64,000 nucleotides of DNA from Shewanella sp. MBTL60-007. GTDB lineage: Bacteria; Pseudomonadota; Gammaproteobacteria; Enterobacterales; Shewanellaceae. The stretch is from NCBI RefSeq assembly GCF_019654915.1, contig NZ_BPET01000016.1, forward strand, positions 1 through 64,000, given 5' to 3'. Below the pieces are notes generated by a model. That model saw only the letters and a list, made by a program, of their open reading frames with translations. It did no database searches and was not told the DNA's origin. Within the stretch, counting starts at the first letter, position 1. Each line of letters opens with the position of its first letter. This document shows positions 23,801-33,972 of this stretch, one piece after another. A program made the translations under genes and the position numbers.

Positions 23801-25483
23801 ATGTTATGGCTTGCAGCCTATTATCCCCAATGGGTATTTCAATACTTAAGGTATCACCATGATCTGCAGTCGGTTCAAGGCTGTTTGTTATTTGAGCCTG
23901 ACAGCTTGCGGGTGCTAGCCCAAGATGAGATTGCAGAGCAAGTTGGGATCGGTAAGGGAATGAGCATTAGTACGGCTCAAAGCTTACTGCCAGATGTGGT
24001 GTTGATAGAGTTTGAGCCCGGTTTATGTCAGCAAGCATCAGACTGGTTATGCCAGTGGAGTTATGCCTTTAGTGCCCGTGTTGTGCCGCTGCATTGCGCT
24101 TTAATGCCGCCACCTTATACAACCTCAAATAGCAAGTTCGCAGTGACTGACTCTGTCAGTGATTGTTTGTTACTTGAGGTGAGCTCAATGGCGCGGATAT
24201 TTGGGGGGCTCGACAGTCTTGTGGCTCAATATGCACAAAAAGCCCAGAGTTTAGGGTTAGAGTTGCAGCTTGCGATAGCCAATACTCCACTTGGGGCACA
24301 GCTACTTGCATTGCAGGCACCTAAGTACAGCCCCTTGAAGACAGAAGCACTAGATGAGCGAAATGAACAAGATCCTGCTGTTTTATGTGGTAAGAAGGAA
24401 GGAATATTAGTTAGAGATCCAGTCGTTAACCCAGCTCCTCTTAACCAAGAAAAGCTTAGCAATACTGTTATTGCTCAAACATCCTTTACCCAGACGTTAG
24501 GGATGCAGTCTCGTTATCTGCAACATGAGCAAAGCAGGCATTTACTCGCAAGTTTACCTATAAGTCGTTTACCCATTTCGGCTTATTTAATTGAAACTTT
24601 TACCAATATTGGCCTAGTTACGCTTGAAGATATCATGGCTCTACCCGATAAGGAGTTGGGGCAGCGCTTTGGTCAAGCCTTGCTGCAGATGTTAGCTAAG
24701 ATCACGGGCAAGTTGCCGCAACCTATGGTGTACTTTGAACCAGCGGAGCATTACAGGCAGAAGTTGAGCCTACTATACGAAGTCGAGTCTATGCCTGGGA
24801 TCATTTTTCCTTTAAGGCGGATGATCAACGAGATGGCTGATTATTTACTACTGCGGCAGTTGGCAGTGCAAACCCTAAACCTAACATTTCGTTATAGAGA
24901 TTTAGAACTTGCGCCACTGCAGATAGTGATCCATTACCCTTTTGCCGAACACAGAGCCGAAGCTTTACTAAGCCTGTGTCATATGCAGTTAGCCCGCATG
25001 ACCTTATATCAACCTATTGTTGAGATCATCATTAGCGCCGATAAGTTTGTGCCACTCACGCTCGGGCAAGAGGCTTGGCTTAGTGAAGGTGCCCAGTCGG
25101 GGGCACGCCAGCGTTTATTGTCACAGCTACAGGCAAGGCTAGGCAGTGATAAGATCAAGGGGCTACGTAGCGTACCGAGTCAGCTGCCAGAGCAAAGTTG
25201 GCAAAGTGTTGAGTTAACTTGTTATCCATCCATTCAAGCTAAAGCGACTGCGACAGCCGAGATGATCATTGGTGCGTGCCGACCGCTTTGGTTACTCGAA
25301 CAGCCTCAAGCGCTTTCATTGGCAGAGTTTGAGTTAATTAAAGGACCAGAGCGACTTCAATCCCATTGGTGGCAAGATGAGAGTACTTGTCGAGATTACT
25401 ATATTGCCAGTTATATCGATGGTGGGTTGTGTTGGGTATATCGTGATCAACAAGGTTTCTATCTGCATGGTTGGTTTGCCTGA
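23801..25483 (+). CDS. imuB: ImuB, catalytically inactive Y-family polymerase homologue
   Basis: 560 residues with a Y-family fold. The N-terminal strand reads MLWLAAYYPQWVFQ, so the aspartate that binds the metal in true Y-family polymerases (as in DMDCFF) is missing, as is characteristic of ImuB. In the known system ImuB links the polymerase DnaE2 to the sliding clamp; residues about 200-320 hold the finger/thumb helix-hairpin-helix (TLEDIMALPDKELGQRFG). It sits between imuA and dnaE2; its stop TGA overlaps the ATG of dnaE2 by one base (TGATG), implying coupled translation. Confidence 0.9.
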   Translation: MLWLAAYYPQWVFQYLRYHHDLQSVQGCLLFEPDSLRVLAQDEIAEQVGIGKGMSISTAQSLLPDVVLIEFEPGLCQQASDWLCQWSYAFSARVVPLHCALMPPPYTTSNSKFAVTDSVSDCLLLEVSSMARIFGGLDSLVAQYAQKAQSLGLELQLAIANTPLGAQLLALQAPKYSPLKTEALDERNEQDPAVLCGKKEGILVRDPVVNPAPLNQEKLSNTVIAQTSFTQTLGMQSRYLQHEQSRHLLASLPISRLPISAYLIETFTNIGLVTLEDIMALPDKELGQRFGQALLQMLAKITGKLPQPMVYFEPAEHYRQKLSLLYEVESMPGIIFPLRRMINEMADYLLLRQLAVQTLNLTFRYRDLELAPLQIVIHYPFAEHRAEALLSLCHMQLARMTLYQPIVEIIISADKFVPLTLGQEAWLSEGAQSGARQRLLSQLQARLGSDKIKGLRSVPSQLPEQSWQSVELTCYPSIQAKATATAEMIIGACRPLWLLEQPQALSLAEFELIKGPERLQSHWWQDESTCRDYYIASYIDGGLCWVYRDQQGFYLHGWFA

Positions 25484-28400
25484 TGTACGCTGAGCTGCAT
25501 GCAATTTCCAATTACAGTTTTCTGCGTGGCGCCTCCCATCCCCATGAGCTGGTAGAGCAGGCGGCAAAACTGGGCTATCAGGCTATCGCCATTACCGATG
25601 AGTGCTCCTTGGCCGGGGTTGTTAAAGCCTATGAGGCGGCAAAAGAGCACGAGATCAAGCTGCTAGTTGGCGCCGAGTTTAGGCTTGCTGAAGGCCTCTT
25701 CGTGTTATTGGCGATGAACCGTAAGGGCTATGGCCAAATTAGCCAGCTTATCAGTACGGCGCGCTGCAGAGCAGAAAAGGGCGAGTATAAGCTGGAGTTT
25801 ACCGATTTGTTACTGGGGTTGGAGCAGTCGATTTTACTCTGGCAACCCTCTTCTCCAGAAGCGATTGATATCTCCAGTGGTGAACTCTCTGAGCAGTTGC
25901 AGCAATATCAAAGTCAAAACTTAGTGATTGGGCGCAAGATAAGCGATGTGTTTCAGGAGCGTTGCTACTTGCTTATGGAGCGAAACCTGCTGGCAGGCGA
26001 AGCGTTAAAAATTGAGATCTGGCGTCATCTTGCTAAGCAGCTGAATATTGAGTGTGTTGCTGCGGGGAATGTGCGTATGCATACCCAGTCGCGGCAGAAA
26101 CTGCTAGACGTGCTGAGTTGCATTCGTTATGGCACAGAGCTACAGCAGGCGGGCTCGCGGCTGTTGGCAAATGCCGAAACAGCGCTAAAACCCATTGAAG
26201 CCACCATTAAACGTTATCCAAAATCTTGGATTGATAACACGTTGACCATAGCCAACCGCTGCAGCTTTAGCTTAGATGAACTTAAGTATGAATATCCTAG
26301 TGAAGTGGTGCCTAGCCATCTCAGCGCCAGTGAATATTTGGCTGAGGAGGTTTATAGGGGAGCCTTGTGGCGCTTTGGGAAAGAGATCCCAACTAAGGTC
26401 AAGGCGCAATATGAGAAAGAGCTGCAGATCATCAAAGAGATGCAGTACGAGTATTTCTTTTTAACCATCTATGACATTGTCCAGTTCGCGAAGTCTAAGG
26501 CGATTCTGCACCAAGGGCGGGGCTCTGCCGCGAACTCTGTGGTGTGTTACTGCTTGGGGATCACCGAGGTGGATCCGACTAAGGTGAATATGTTGTTTGA
26601 GCGCTTTGTGTCGAAGGAACGTAATGAGCCACCAGATATCGATGTGGACTTTGAGCACGAACGACGTGAAGAGGTGATCCAGTATATTTACGCTAAATAT
26701 GGCCGTGACCGTGCAGCACTAGCCGCAACCGTGATCAGTTATCGATTTAAAAGTGCCATGGCCGATGTAGGTAAGGCGCTGGGCATCGATAAGCAACATA
26801 TTGAGCATCTGCTGCACAGTATCGACAGGCGAGACACAAAATTTGATTGGTTAGCCCAGTTAGAAGCTAAGTCTTTAGTGCCTCAAGAGGGCGTTGCACG
26901 TTATTTATTGCCCTTAGTGCAGGAGATCTTGGGTTTTCCACGGCACCTGTCGCAGCATGTGGGTGGCTTTATTATCTCTGCAGGGCCTTTGAGTGAGCTA
27001 GTACCGGTGGAGAATGCGGCCATGGCAGATAGAACTGTGATCCAGTGGGACAAGGACGACTTGGAGAGCTTAGGCTTACTTAAAGTGGATGTACTGGCAT
27101 TAGGTATGTTGAGCGCAATTAGAAAGTGCTTTGAATTGCTCAGCACTTCAGAGCGGGCATTTTCTATGGCCGATGTGCACTGGGAGCAAGCCGAGGTGTA
27201 TCAGATGCTGCAACGGGGCGATAGCATGGGAGTCTTTCAGGTTGAGTCTCGTGCACAAACTTCGATGTTGCCTAGGCTCAAACCCCGTTGTTATTACGAT
27301 CTTGTAGTACAAATCGCCATTGTAAGGCCAGGCCCTATTCAAGGTGATATGGTGCATCCCTATTTAAAGCGCCGTGATGGACTGGAAAAGATCAGTTACC
27401 CCAGCGCTGAGGTGGAGTCGGTACTTTCACGTACCATGGGAGTCCCTATTTTTCAGGAACAGGTGATTCAGTTAGCTATGGTTGCAGCGGGCTTTTCGGG
27501 GGGAGAAGCCGATCAGCTTCGTCGAGCGATGGCCAGTTGGAAGCGTTCAGGTGAGTTGCAGCAGTTTGAAGATAAACTGCTTCGTGGGATGCAAAGCCGT
27601 GGTTACTCAACGGAGTTTGCCGAGCAGATCTACAGGCAGATAAAAGGCTTTGGGGAGTATGGTTTTCCAGAGTCTCACTCGGCCAGCTTCGCTTTGCTGG
27701 CTTATGTATCGGCCTATTTAAAGTATCACTATCCTGCGGCCTTTTGCTGCGCGTTACTCAATAGCCAGCCTATGGGATTTTATAGTCCTTCGCAGCTGTT
27801 GCAAGATGTGAGGCGACATGGTGTCACTGTTTTAACTGTGTGTGTTAATCACAGTCAATGGCAACATACACTTGAGCCGACAGCTGAGGGTGTGGCTCAA
27901 ATTCGTCTAGGTTTTAGGTTAGTTAAAGGTTTACATGCCAAAGAGATAAACCGTCTCATTGAACTGAGGCCTGCGACAGGGTTTAGCCAATTAGCACAGC
28001 TCTATCATCTAGGCATTGCCCGTCATGAATTAGAGACTTTAGCCAGTGCTAACGCCTTTGCATCTGTAGCTGGTCACCGGCACCAAGCGCGCTGGCAACT
28101 ATCTGCTTGTGAGCCGAGTTTACCTCTGTTTGCTCAGGCTGAGAGGGAGGCTGAGCAGCTTAGCTTTGATAAGCAGCTTTTCGATACGGGCATAATTGAT
28201 ACAAACCAGAATGAAAAAAAACAGCATCAGTCTCAAACAGGCAGCCTGAGTAATAGTCGAAATCGTCAATATACACAGGTGCAGCTGCCTGTGCCCAGCA
28301 TCGCCGAGTCGATGTTAGCCGATTATAGCTATACAGGTGTGACATTAGGTTTGCATCCGATGGCCTTACTAAGGGGGAAGCCTCATTTACGTCATTGCCT

Positions 28401-28716
28401 AACGGCTGAGCAACTTGAGTGTTGCCGTAGTGGGCAACTGGTGACCGTGGCTGGTCTTGTTGTGGGGAGGCAAAGGCCGGGCACTGCATCGGGGGTGACT
28501 TTTATCACCTTAGAAGATGAGACTGGCAATGTTAACCTTGTGGTGTGGAGCGCCACCGCTAGGGCGCAGCGTCAAGCCTATTTGGTATCCACTATTATGA
28601 AAGTGACGGGAATATTAGAGCGAAAGTCTGATGTTATCCATGTGGTTGCGGGGAAGCTGTATGATATCTCAGATGAACTCGCCAAGCTCAGTGTGCATTC
28701 AAGGGATTTTCACTAG
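25483..28716 (+). CDS. dnaE2: Error-prone DNA polymerase DnaE2 (ImuC)
   Basis: 1,077 residues, a C-family polymerase for lesion bypass and SOS mutagenesis. Order: PHP domain at the start (AELHAISNYSFLRG), palm with catalytic aspartates in PDIDVDFEHERREE (about residue 390), fingers with FGEYGFPESHSASF (about 725), tandem helix-hairpin-helix, and an OB fold near the C-terminus (VTVAGLVVGRQRPGTASG). It is shorter than DnaE1 (about 1,160), as expected for DnaE2. The ATG at 25483 overlaps the imuB stop; a TTG 12 bases upstream is unlikely. SOS control through the box at 22603. Confidence 0.94.
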   Translation: MYAELHAISNYSFLRGASHPHELVEQAAKLGYQAIAITDECSLAGVVKAYEAAKEHEIKLLVGAEFRLAEGLFVLLAMNRKGYGQISQLISTARCRAEKGEYKLEFTDLLLGLEQSILLWQPSSPEAIDISSGELSEQLQQYQSQNLVIGRKISDVFQERCYLLMERNLLAGEALKIEIWRHLAKQLNIECVAAGNVRMHTQSRQKLLDVLSCIRYGTELQQAGSRLLANAETALKPIEATIKRYPKSWIDNTLTIANRCSFSLDELKYEYPSEVVPSHLSASEYLAEEVYRGALWRFGKEIPTKVKAQYEKELQIIKEMQYEYFFLTIYDIVQFAKSKAILHQGRGSAANSVVCYCLGITEVDPTKVNMLFERFVSKERNEPPDIDVDFEHERREEVIQYIYAKYGRDRAALAATVISYRFKSAMADVGKALGIDKQHIEHLLHSIDRRDTKFDWLAQLEAKSLVPQEGVARYLLPLVQEILGFPRHLSQHVGGFIISAGPLSELVPVENAAMADRTVIQWDKDDLESLGLLKVDVLALGMLSAIRKCFELLSTSERAFSMADVHWEQAEVYQMLQRGDSMGVFQVESRAQTSMLPRLKPRCYYDLVVQIAIVRPGPIQGDMVHPYLKRRDGLEKISYPSAEVESVLSRTMGVPIFQEQVIQLAMVAAGFSGGEADQLRRAMASWKRSGELQQFEDKLLRGMQSRGYSTEFAEQIYRQIKGFGEYGFPESHSASFALLAYVSAYLKYHYPAAFCCALLNSQPMGFYSPSQLLQDVRRHGVTVLTVCVNHSQWQHTLEPTAEGVAQIRLGFRLVKGLHAKEINRLIELRPATGFSQLAQLYHLGIARHELETLASANAFASVAGHRHQARWQLSACEPSLPLFAQAEREAEQLSFDKQLFDTGIIDTNQNEKKQHQSQTGSLSNSRNRQYTQVQLPVPSIAESMLADYSYTGVTLGLHPMALLRGKPHLRHCLTAEQLECCRSGQLVTVAGLVVGRQRPGTASGVTFITLEDETGNVNLVVWSATARAQRQAYLVSTIMKVTGILERKSDVIHVVAGKLYDISDELAKLSVHSRDFH

Positions 28717-28780
28717 TGCTCTGCATCTTTATCTGAATTGAGTATATAATCTTTGCCTTGTTAACTTTTGAGTCTATCTA

Positions 28781-29308
28781 TTGCAAGTTATATTGTTAAC
28801 CCATGAGCGGGAAGCCACTCGAGCAACCAATACCGGTAATATCGCTCTTGAGTATTTTCCCGAGTTTTGTCAAAGAATTATCTGGTCACGGGTTGCGCCA
28901 TCTGAATTATTGCTCGCCAAGTTAAGTGAAAGCGGGAGTGCGCTGTTGTTTCCAAAGGAGCTTCCCAACGATGAAGCCGAACAGGGCGCAGAAAGTGGCA
29001 GTATATGTGGTAATGAATTAACTCGAGAGAGTCATGGCGATTTAGTACCGCCACCGCTGCCCAAGACGTTAATTATCTTAGATGCGACCTGGCAAGAGGC
29101 GCGTAAGATGTTACGCCAAAGCCCCTACTTGAAAACAGCAAAAAGGTTTTCCCTAGCGGAAACTCCTAAGTCTCAGTTTAGCTTACGGCGCAATCAAATA
29201 GAGGGGGGATTATGCACCCTCGAGTGTATTATTGAGCTGTTTAAACAAGCAGATATGTTTGATGAGGCGGCACGATTAACAAAAGCGTTTCAAGATTTCT
29301 GTCAGTGA
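28781..29308 (+). CDS. DTW-domain protein, probable tRNA-uridine aminocarboxypropyltransferase
   Basis: 175 residues. The DTW family signature appears as DATW (about residue 106) followed by QEARKML, and SLRRNQIEGGLCTLE is the second conserved block. Characterised members (TapT/DTWD) transfer the aminocarboxypropyl group of S-adenosylmethionine to tRNA uridine to form acp3U. The N-terminus begins directly at VILLTHERE, without the zinc-type cysteines present in longer members. The only available start is TTG 28781: the frame is closed upstream by TGA and the next ATG would remove the core. It follows dnaE2 by 64 bases and may be partly read through from it. Confidence 0.75.
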   Translation: MQVILLTHEREATRATNTGNIALEYFPEFCQRIIWSRVAPSELLLAKLSESGSALLFPKELPNDEAEQGAESGSICGNELTRESHGDLVPPPLPKTLIILDATWQEARKMLRQSPYLKTAKRFSLAETPKSQFSLRRNQIEGGLCTLECIIELFKQADMFDEAARLTKAFQDFCQ

Positions 29309-29356
29309 TTTTGCTTAATAGGCAGCGCTGTGTACACAAAAATGAATAGCCAATAT

Positions 29357-29385
29357 AAAAAAATGCACTTAATGTGCATTTTTTT
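29357..29385. terminator. Bidirectional terminator
   Basis: AATGCAC and GTGCATT form a 7-bp stem flanked by A-tract on the left and T-tract on the right, between convergent genes (DTW protein and TrhA-like). Confidence 0.85.
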
Positions 29386-29430
29386 ATTGGAGTATTTTTC
29401 GCGCTCGCCTATGTCCTAACGCAAAATAGC

Positions 29431-30126
29431 TCAAATCACCGTTAAGTAGACACATAGGAAATGACAGAACGCTCCCCCTAAAACGAACAGGTGCCAGATA
29501 GCGTGATTAAAGGGAATACGTTTAGCCACGTAAAAAATTACCCCTAGGCTGTAAAACAGACCGCCGGCAAGCAAGAGATTAAAGCCCAAGTCAGACATAT
29601 TAGCGATCAGCTCTTGCATAACCGTTACGCATAACCAGCCCATCACCAAATACAGCACTAAACTAAATGCCTTAAAGCGACCAATAAATAGTGTTTTAAA
29701 TAAGATCCCGCCAATTGCCAGTGACCAAATCGCCATTAACACCAGATCGGCATCACTGCTGTTTAGGGTGATCAGCATCAGGGGGGTATAAGTACCAGCA
29801 ATGAGCAGATAGATAGCGCAGTGATCGGCAATCTTAAGTCGGTGCTTTAGCAAGGGAGAGGTGGCGCTATGATAAAGGGTCGAGCAGAGAAACAGTAAAA
29901 TGATGCTGCAGCAATAAACAACCACACCTGTTAACTGAATAAAACTCAAGTGATCATAACCTTTTAACAGGCACAAAATCAGTCCAATGATCCCCGCAAC
30001 GACACCAATACCATGACTAATGCTATTAGCCCGCTCTTCATTGACACAGTAACTTGCAGTCGTGAACTGCTTAGCTCCTTGTTGAGGAGTTTGCTTGTTT
30101 GAAACTGTCGCTTGTTCTACTGACAT
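29431..30126 (-). CDS. PAQR-family membrane protein (TrhA / hemolysin III type)
   Basis: 231 residues from the chosen ATG at 30126. Seven hydrophobic segments start after EERANSISHGIG (about residue 40), the typical family opening. Conserved features are HG in the first helix, LYHSATS (zinc-ligand His, about residue 85), ADHCAIYLLIAGTYTP, and HLFVLGGAFCHF at the end with two histidines. Members of the bacterial branch are called hemolysin III or TrhA; a role in membrane-lipid homeostasis has been proposed. A GTG 27 bases upstream is a weaker start. No partner gene is adjacent. Confidence 0.85.
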   Translation of the reverse strand: MSVEQATVSNKQTPQQGAKQFTTASYCVNEERANSISHGIGVVAGIIGLILCLLKGYDHLSFIQLTGVVVYCCSIILLFLCSTLYHSATSPLLKHRLKIADHCAIYLLIAGTYTPLMLITLNSSDADLVLMAIWSLAIGGILFKTLFIGRFKAFSLVLYLVMGWLCVTVMQELIANMSDLGFNLLLAGGLFYSLGVIFYVAKRIPFNHAIWHLFVLGGAFCHFLCVYLTVI

Positions 30127-30402
30127 CGTATAAAAGACTTCTGGTTTGACCACAATTAAAAGCAGTTTAACAGTTTTGATTTGAAAAGCTACAGGTTAAG
30201 CTAACACGTGTACGCTTAATTTTACTTTTTCTTTAGAAGGTTTAGGAACCCTGAGGTAGCGAGCATTTTTAAAGTGTGGAGTCGCCTTATATTGAGGGGA
30301 CTTTAAGCCCCTTTTTGTAGAGCCTTGTTGCTAATTAAGGCATAAGTTAAAAGGTATAAGAAAATAGGAACTAAACTCGCTTGAAAATAATGTTGAACCA
30401 AT

Positions 30403-31566
30403 GTGAAGACCTTTTGTTCTAAGTTATTGCGCTATAGGGACAAGAGAAGGGATGAGCGATTGAAATTAGCTAGGCGGGAAGCAAAACAGCTTGAAAAGAA
30501 GAGTGATGACGACATCAGCCTTCCTGTCGCTATGCCAATCGCGAATAATTTTGTCGCTCAAAGGTCGAACTTGATAGAAGGTGATGTGATTACGGTCGGT
30601 TACGGGGCTCAAGTAATCGAGGTTAATGAAACCATCACTCTATTCAACAGGCTATTAGAAGGTAAAGTAGAGGCTGAGTTTGAAGATAATAATCAAGTAG
30701 CTCATTCATTCAAAAACTTACCTTTAGATAATAACTCCTCGGGCTTGAGTAATAGCCTCGCTGTGATCATATTTGTGTTGCTACTGCATTTGCTTGCAAT
30801 TTTGCTGCTGAATGAGTTTTGGACTGGTGCGGTGTTGATGACAAAAGAGGTATCGCCTGTAAAAATTCACTCTTACCTCTATCAGCCGCCACAAACCGTT
30901 AGCGAATTAGAAACTGGCGCAGACGCCGCGGCTACGCGAGAGGTAACGTCTCGCACAAACTTAGACATGCCACCAGAGTTACAGGCAAAGCCCTTGAAAG
31001 AGGTTGAGGCTGAGCGGGAAGGGGCGATAAAGCCTTTAGCGAAACTTGAGCCATCAGAGAAATCTAAGCCTTTAGCGAAACTTGAGCCATCAGAGAAATA
31101 TAAGTCTTTATCAGAGCTTAATCTACAAGCCCCATCGAATGTTTCAACCCTGCCTCGGGTTAGCACTGAAGAGCGTAAACACCCTAGAACGAGTGTGAGC
31201 CAATTTACTCAATCTTATTTAGAGAAACAAAAAGCCAGTCAACTCGATGCATTGATCATCGACAAAGCTGAGCAATATACCCAAAAGCGTTCTCTCAGTG
31301 AGATGGACGCTGATATGCAGGAGCTAATTTTTCCTGAGGTGGAGAAGTACAGCAAGGTGATCACCACAGATCACAGGTTAGACCCTAACCGCATCGTGAG
31401 GCACGGTGATACCTGCTATCGGATCGTAAAGGTGCCCACTCAACTCAACCCCTATGCAGAAAACATAGGTTATCCATTTAATTGCGGTGGCGATAAGATA
31501 AAAAAAGCGATTAATGATGCGATATCTGCGCGGTTGGAAAAGCGAATGTTGCCAATAAAAAAATAA
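30403..31566 (+). CDS. Single-pass membrane protein with repeats, unknown function
   Basis: 387 residues. A charged N-terminus (KLARREAKQLEKK) precedes one membrane helix at about 127-148 (VIIFVLLLHLLAILLL). The following linker is rich in Pro, Lys and Glu and contains two copies of KPLAKLEPSEK encoded by a 36-bp repeat. The C-terminal domain (about 260-385) ends in a compact region with two cysteines, DTCYRIVKVPTQ and YPFNCGG. The layout recalls TonB/TolA-like spanning proteins but no family is recognised. GTG 30403 is the first possible start, since the frame is closed just upstream; it has no clear ribosome binding site, so the true start could be internal. Confidence 0.6.
   Translation: MKTFCSKLLRYRDKRRDERLKLARREAKQLEKKSDDDISLPVAMPIANNFVAQRSNLIEGDVITVGYGAQVIEVNETITLFNRLLEGKVEAEFEDNNQVAHSFKNLPLDNNSSGLSNSLAVIIFVLLLHLLAILLLNEFWTGAVLMTKEVSPVKIHSYLYQPPQTVSELETGADAAATREVTSRTNLDMPPELQAKPLKEVEAEREGAIKPLAKLEPSEKSKPLAKLEPSEKYKSLSELNLQAPSNVSTLPRVSTEERKHPRTSVSQFTQSYLEKQKASQLDALIIDKAEQYTQKRSLSEMDADMQELIFPEVEKYSKVITTDHRLDPNRIVRHGDTCYRIVKVPTQLNPYAENIGYPFNCGGDKIKKAINDAISARLEKRMLPIKK
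31030..31101. repeat. 36-bp tandem repeat in the unknown membrane-protein gene
   Basis: Two copies of a 12-codon unit differing at one base of the last codon (Ser to Tyr). Falls in the Pro/Lys/Glu-rich linker. Confidence 0.93.
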
Positions 31567-31734
31567 AATTCAGTTGATAAATATTCATCTAAATTTTACG
31601 TATAATAGATTTATATTTTAATTTTCTTTAAATACATATGGTTATGGCTCATAGTTTTTGAATGATCCGCTGGTCCGCCTTGGTGATTTGAGTCTTGTAT
31701 CCTGCAAGCTGAACGGTCTATACTGCCTGCTCAT
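31567..31734 (+). promoter_or_regulatory. Probable thi operon promoter region
   Basis: A TATAAT box at 31601-31606 in a strongly AT-rich stretch precedes the riboswitch by about 130 bases. No -35 element at the usual distance is convincing. No gene is visible here. Confidence 0.45.
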
Positions 31735-31816
31735 CTTGTCGGAGTGCCATATGGCTGAGACCGTTAATTCGGGATCCGTTGAACCTGATCAGGCTAGAAC
31801 CTGCGAAGGAAACAAG
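31735..31816 (+). promoter_or_regulatory. TPP riboswitch (THI element) of the thi operon
   Basis: The conserved THI-box parts occur in order: GGAGTGCC, ATGGCTGAGACCG, GAACCTGATC, and CTGCGAAGGAAACAAG. The ends CTTGT and ACAAG close the P1 helix. In this family thiamine pyrophosphate binding lowers expression of the downstream thiamine genes. A frame of 79 codons running through it is a chance ORF. Confidence 0.95.
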
Positions 31817-31823
31817 CGAAATA

Positions 31824-31863
31824 CTGCACAAAAAGCCTATTTTAAAGACGCTTTTGCAGTTTT
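31824..31863 (+). terminator. Candidate riboswitch-controlled terminator
   Basis: CTGCACAAAAAGC can pair with GCTTTTGCAG (two bulged bases on the left arm) and is followed by TTTT, seven bases after the aptamer. Its place suggests transcription termination as the switching mechanism, although the bulges weaken it. An unpaired leader of about 110 bases follows before thiC. Confidence 0.55.
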
Positions 31864-31957
31864 CGGTAGTTACGTATCACTGGCGTTTATTCGCTAAGGG
31901 ATCCGTTCAACTTTTCACATTCTCATTTCTCCTGACAAGCAACTTCATTTCTTATAA

Positions 31958-33970
<2,013 letters not shown>

Positions 33971-33972
33971 TC

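Noticed and set aside
24226..24462. Minus-strand frame inside imuB
   Set aside because: Antisense shadow within a well-supported gene.
31658..31897. 79-codon frame upstream of thiC
   Set aside because: It runs through the conserved TPP aptamer; the RNA structure explains the sequence.
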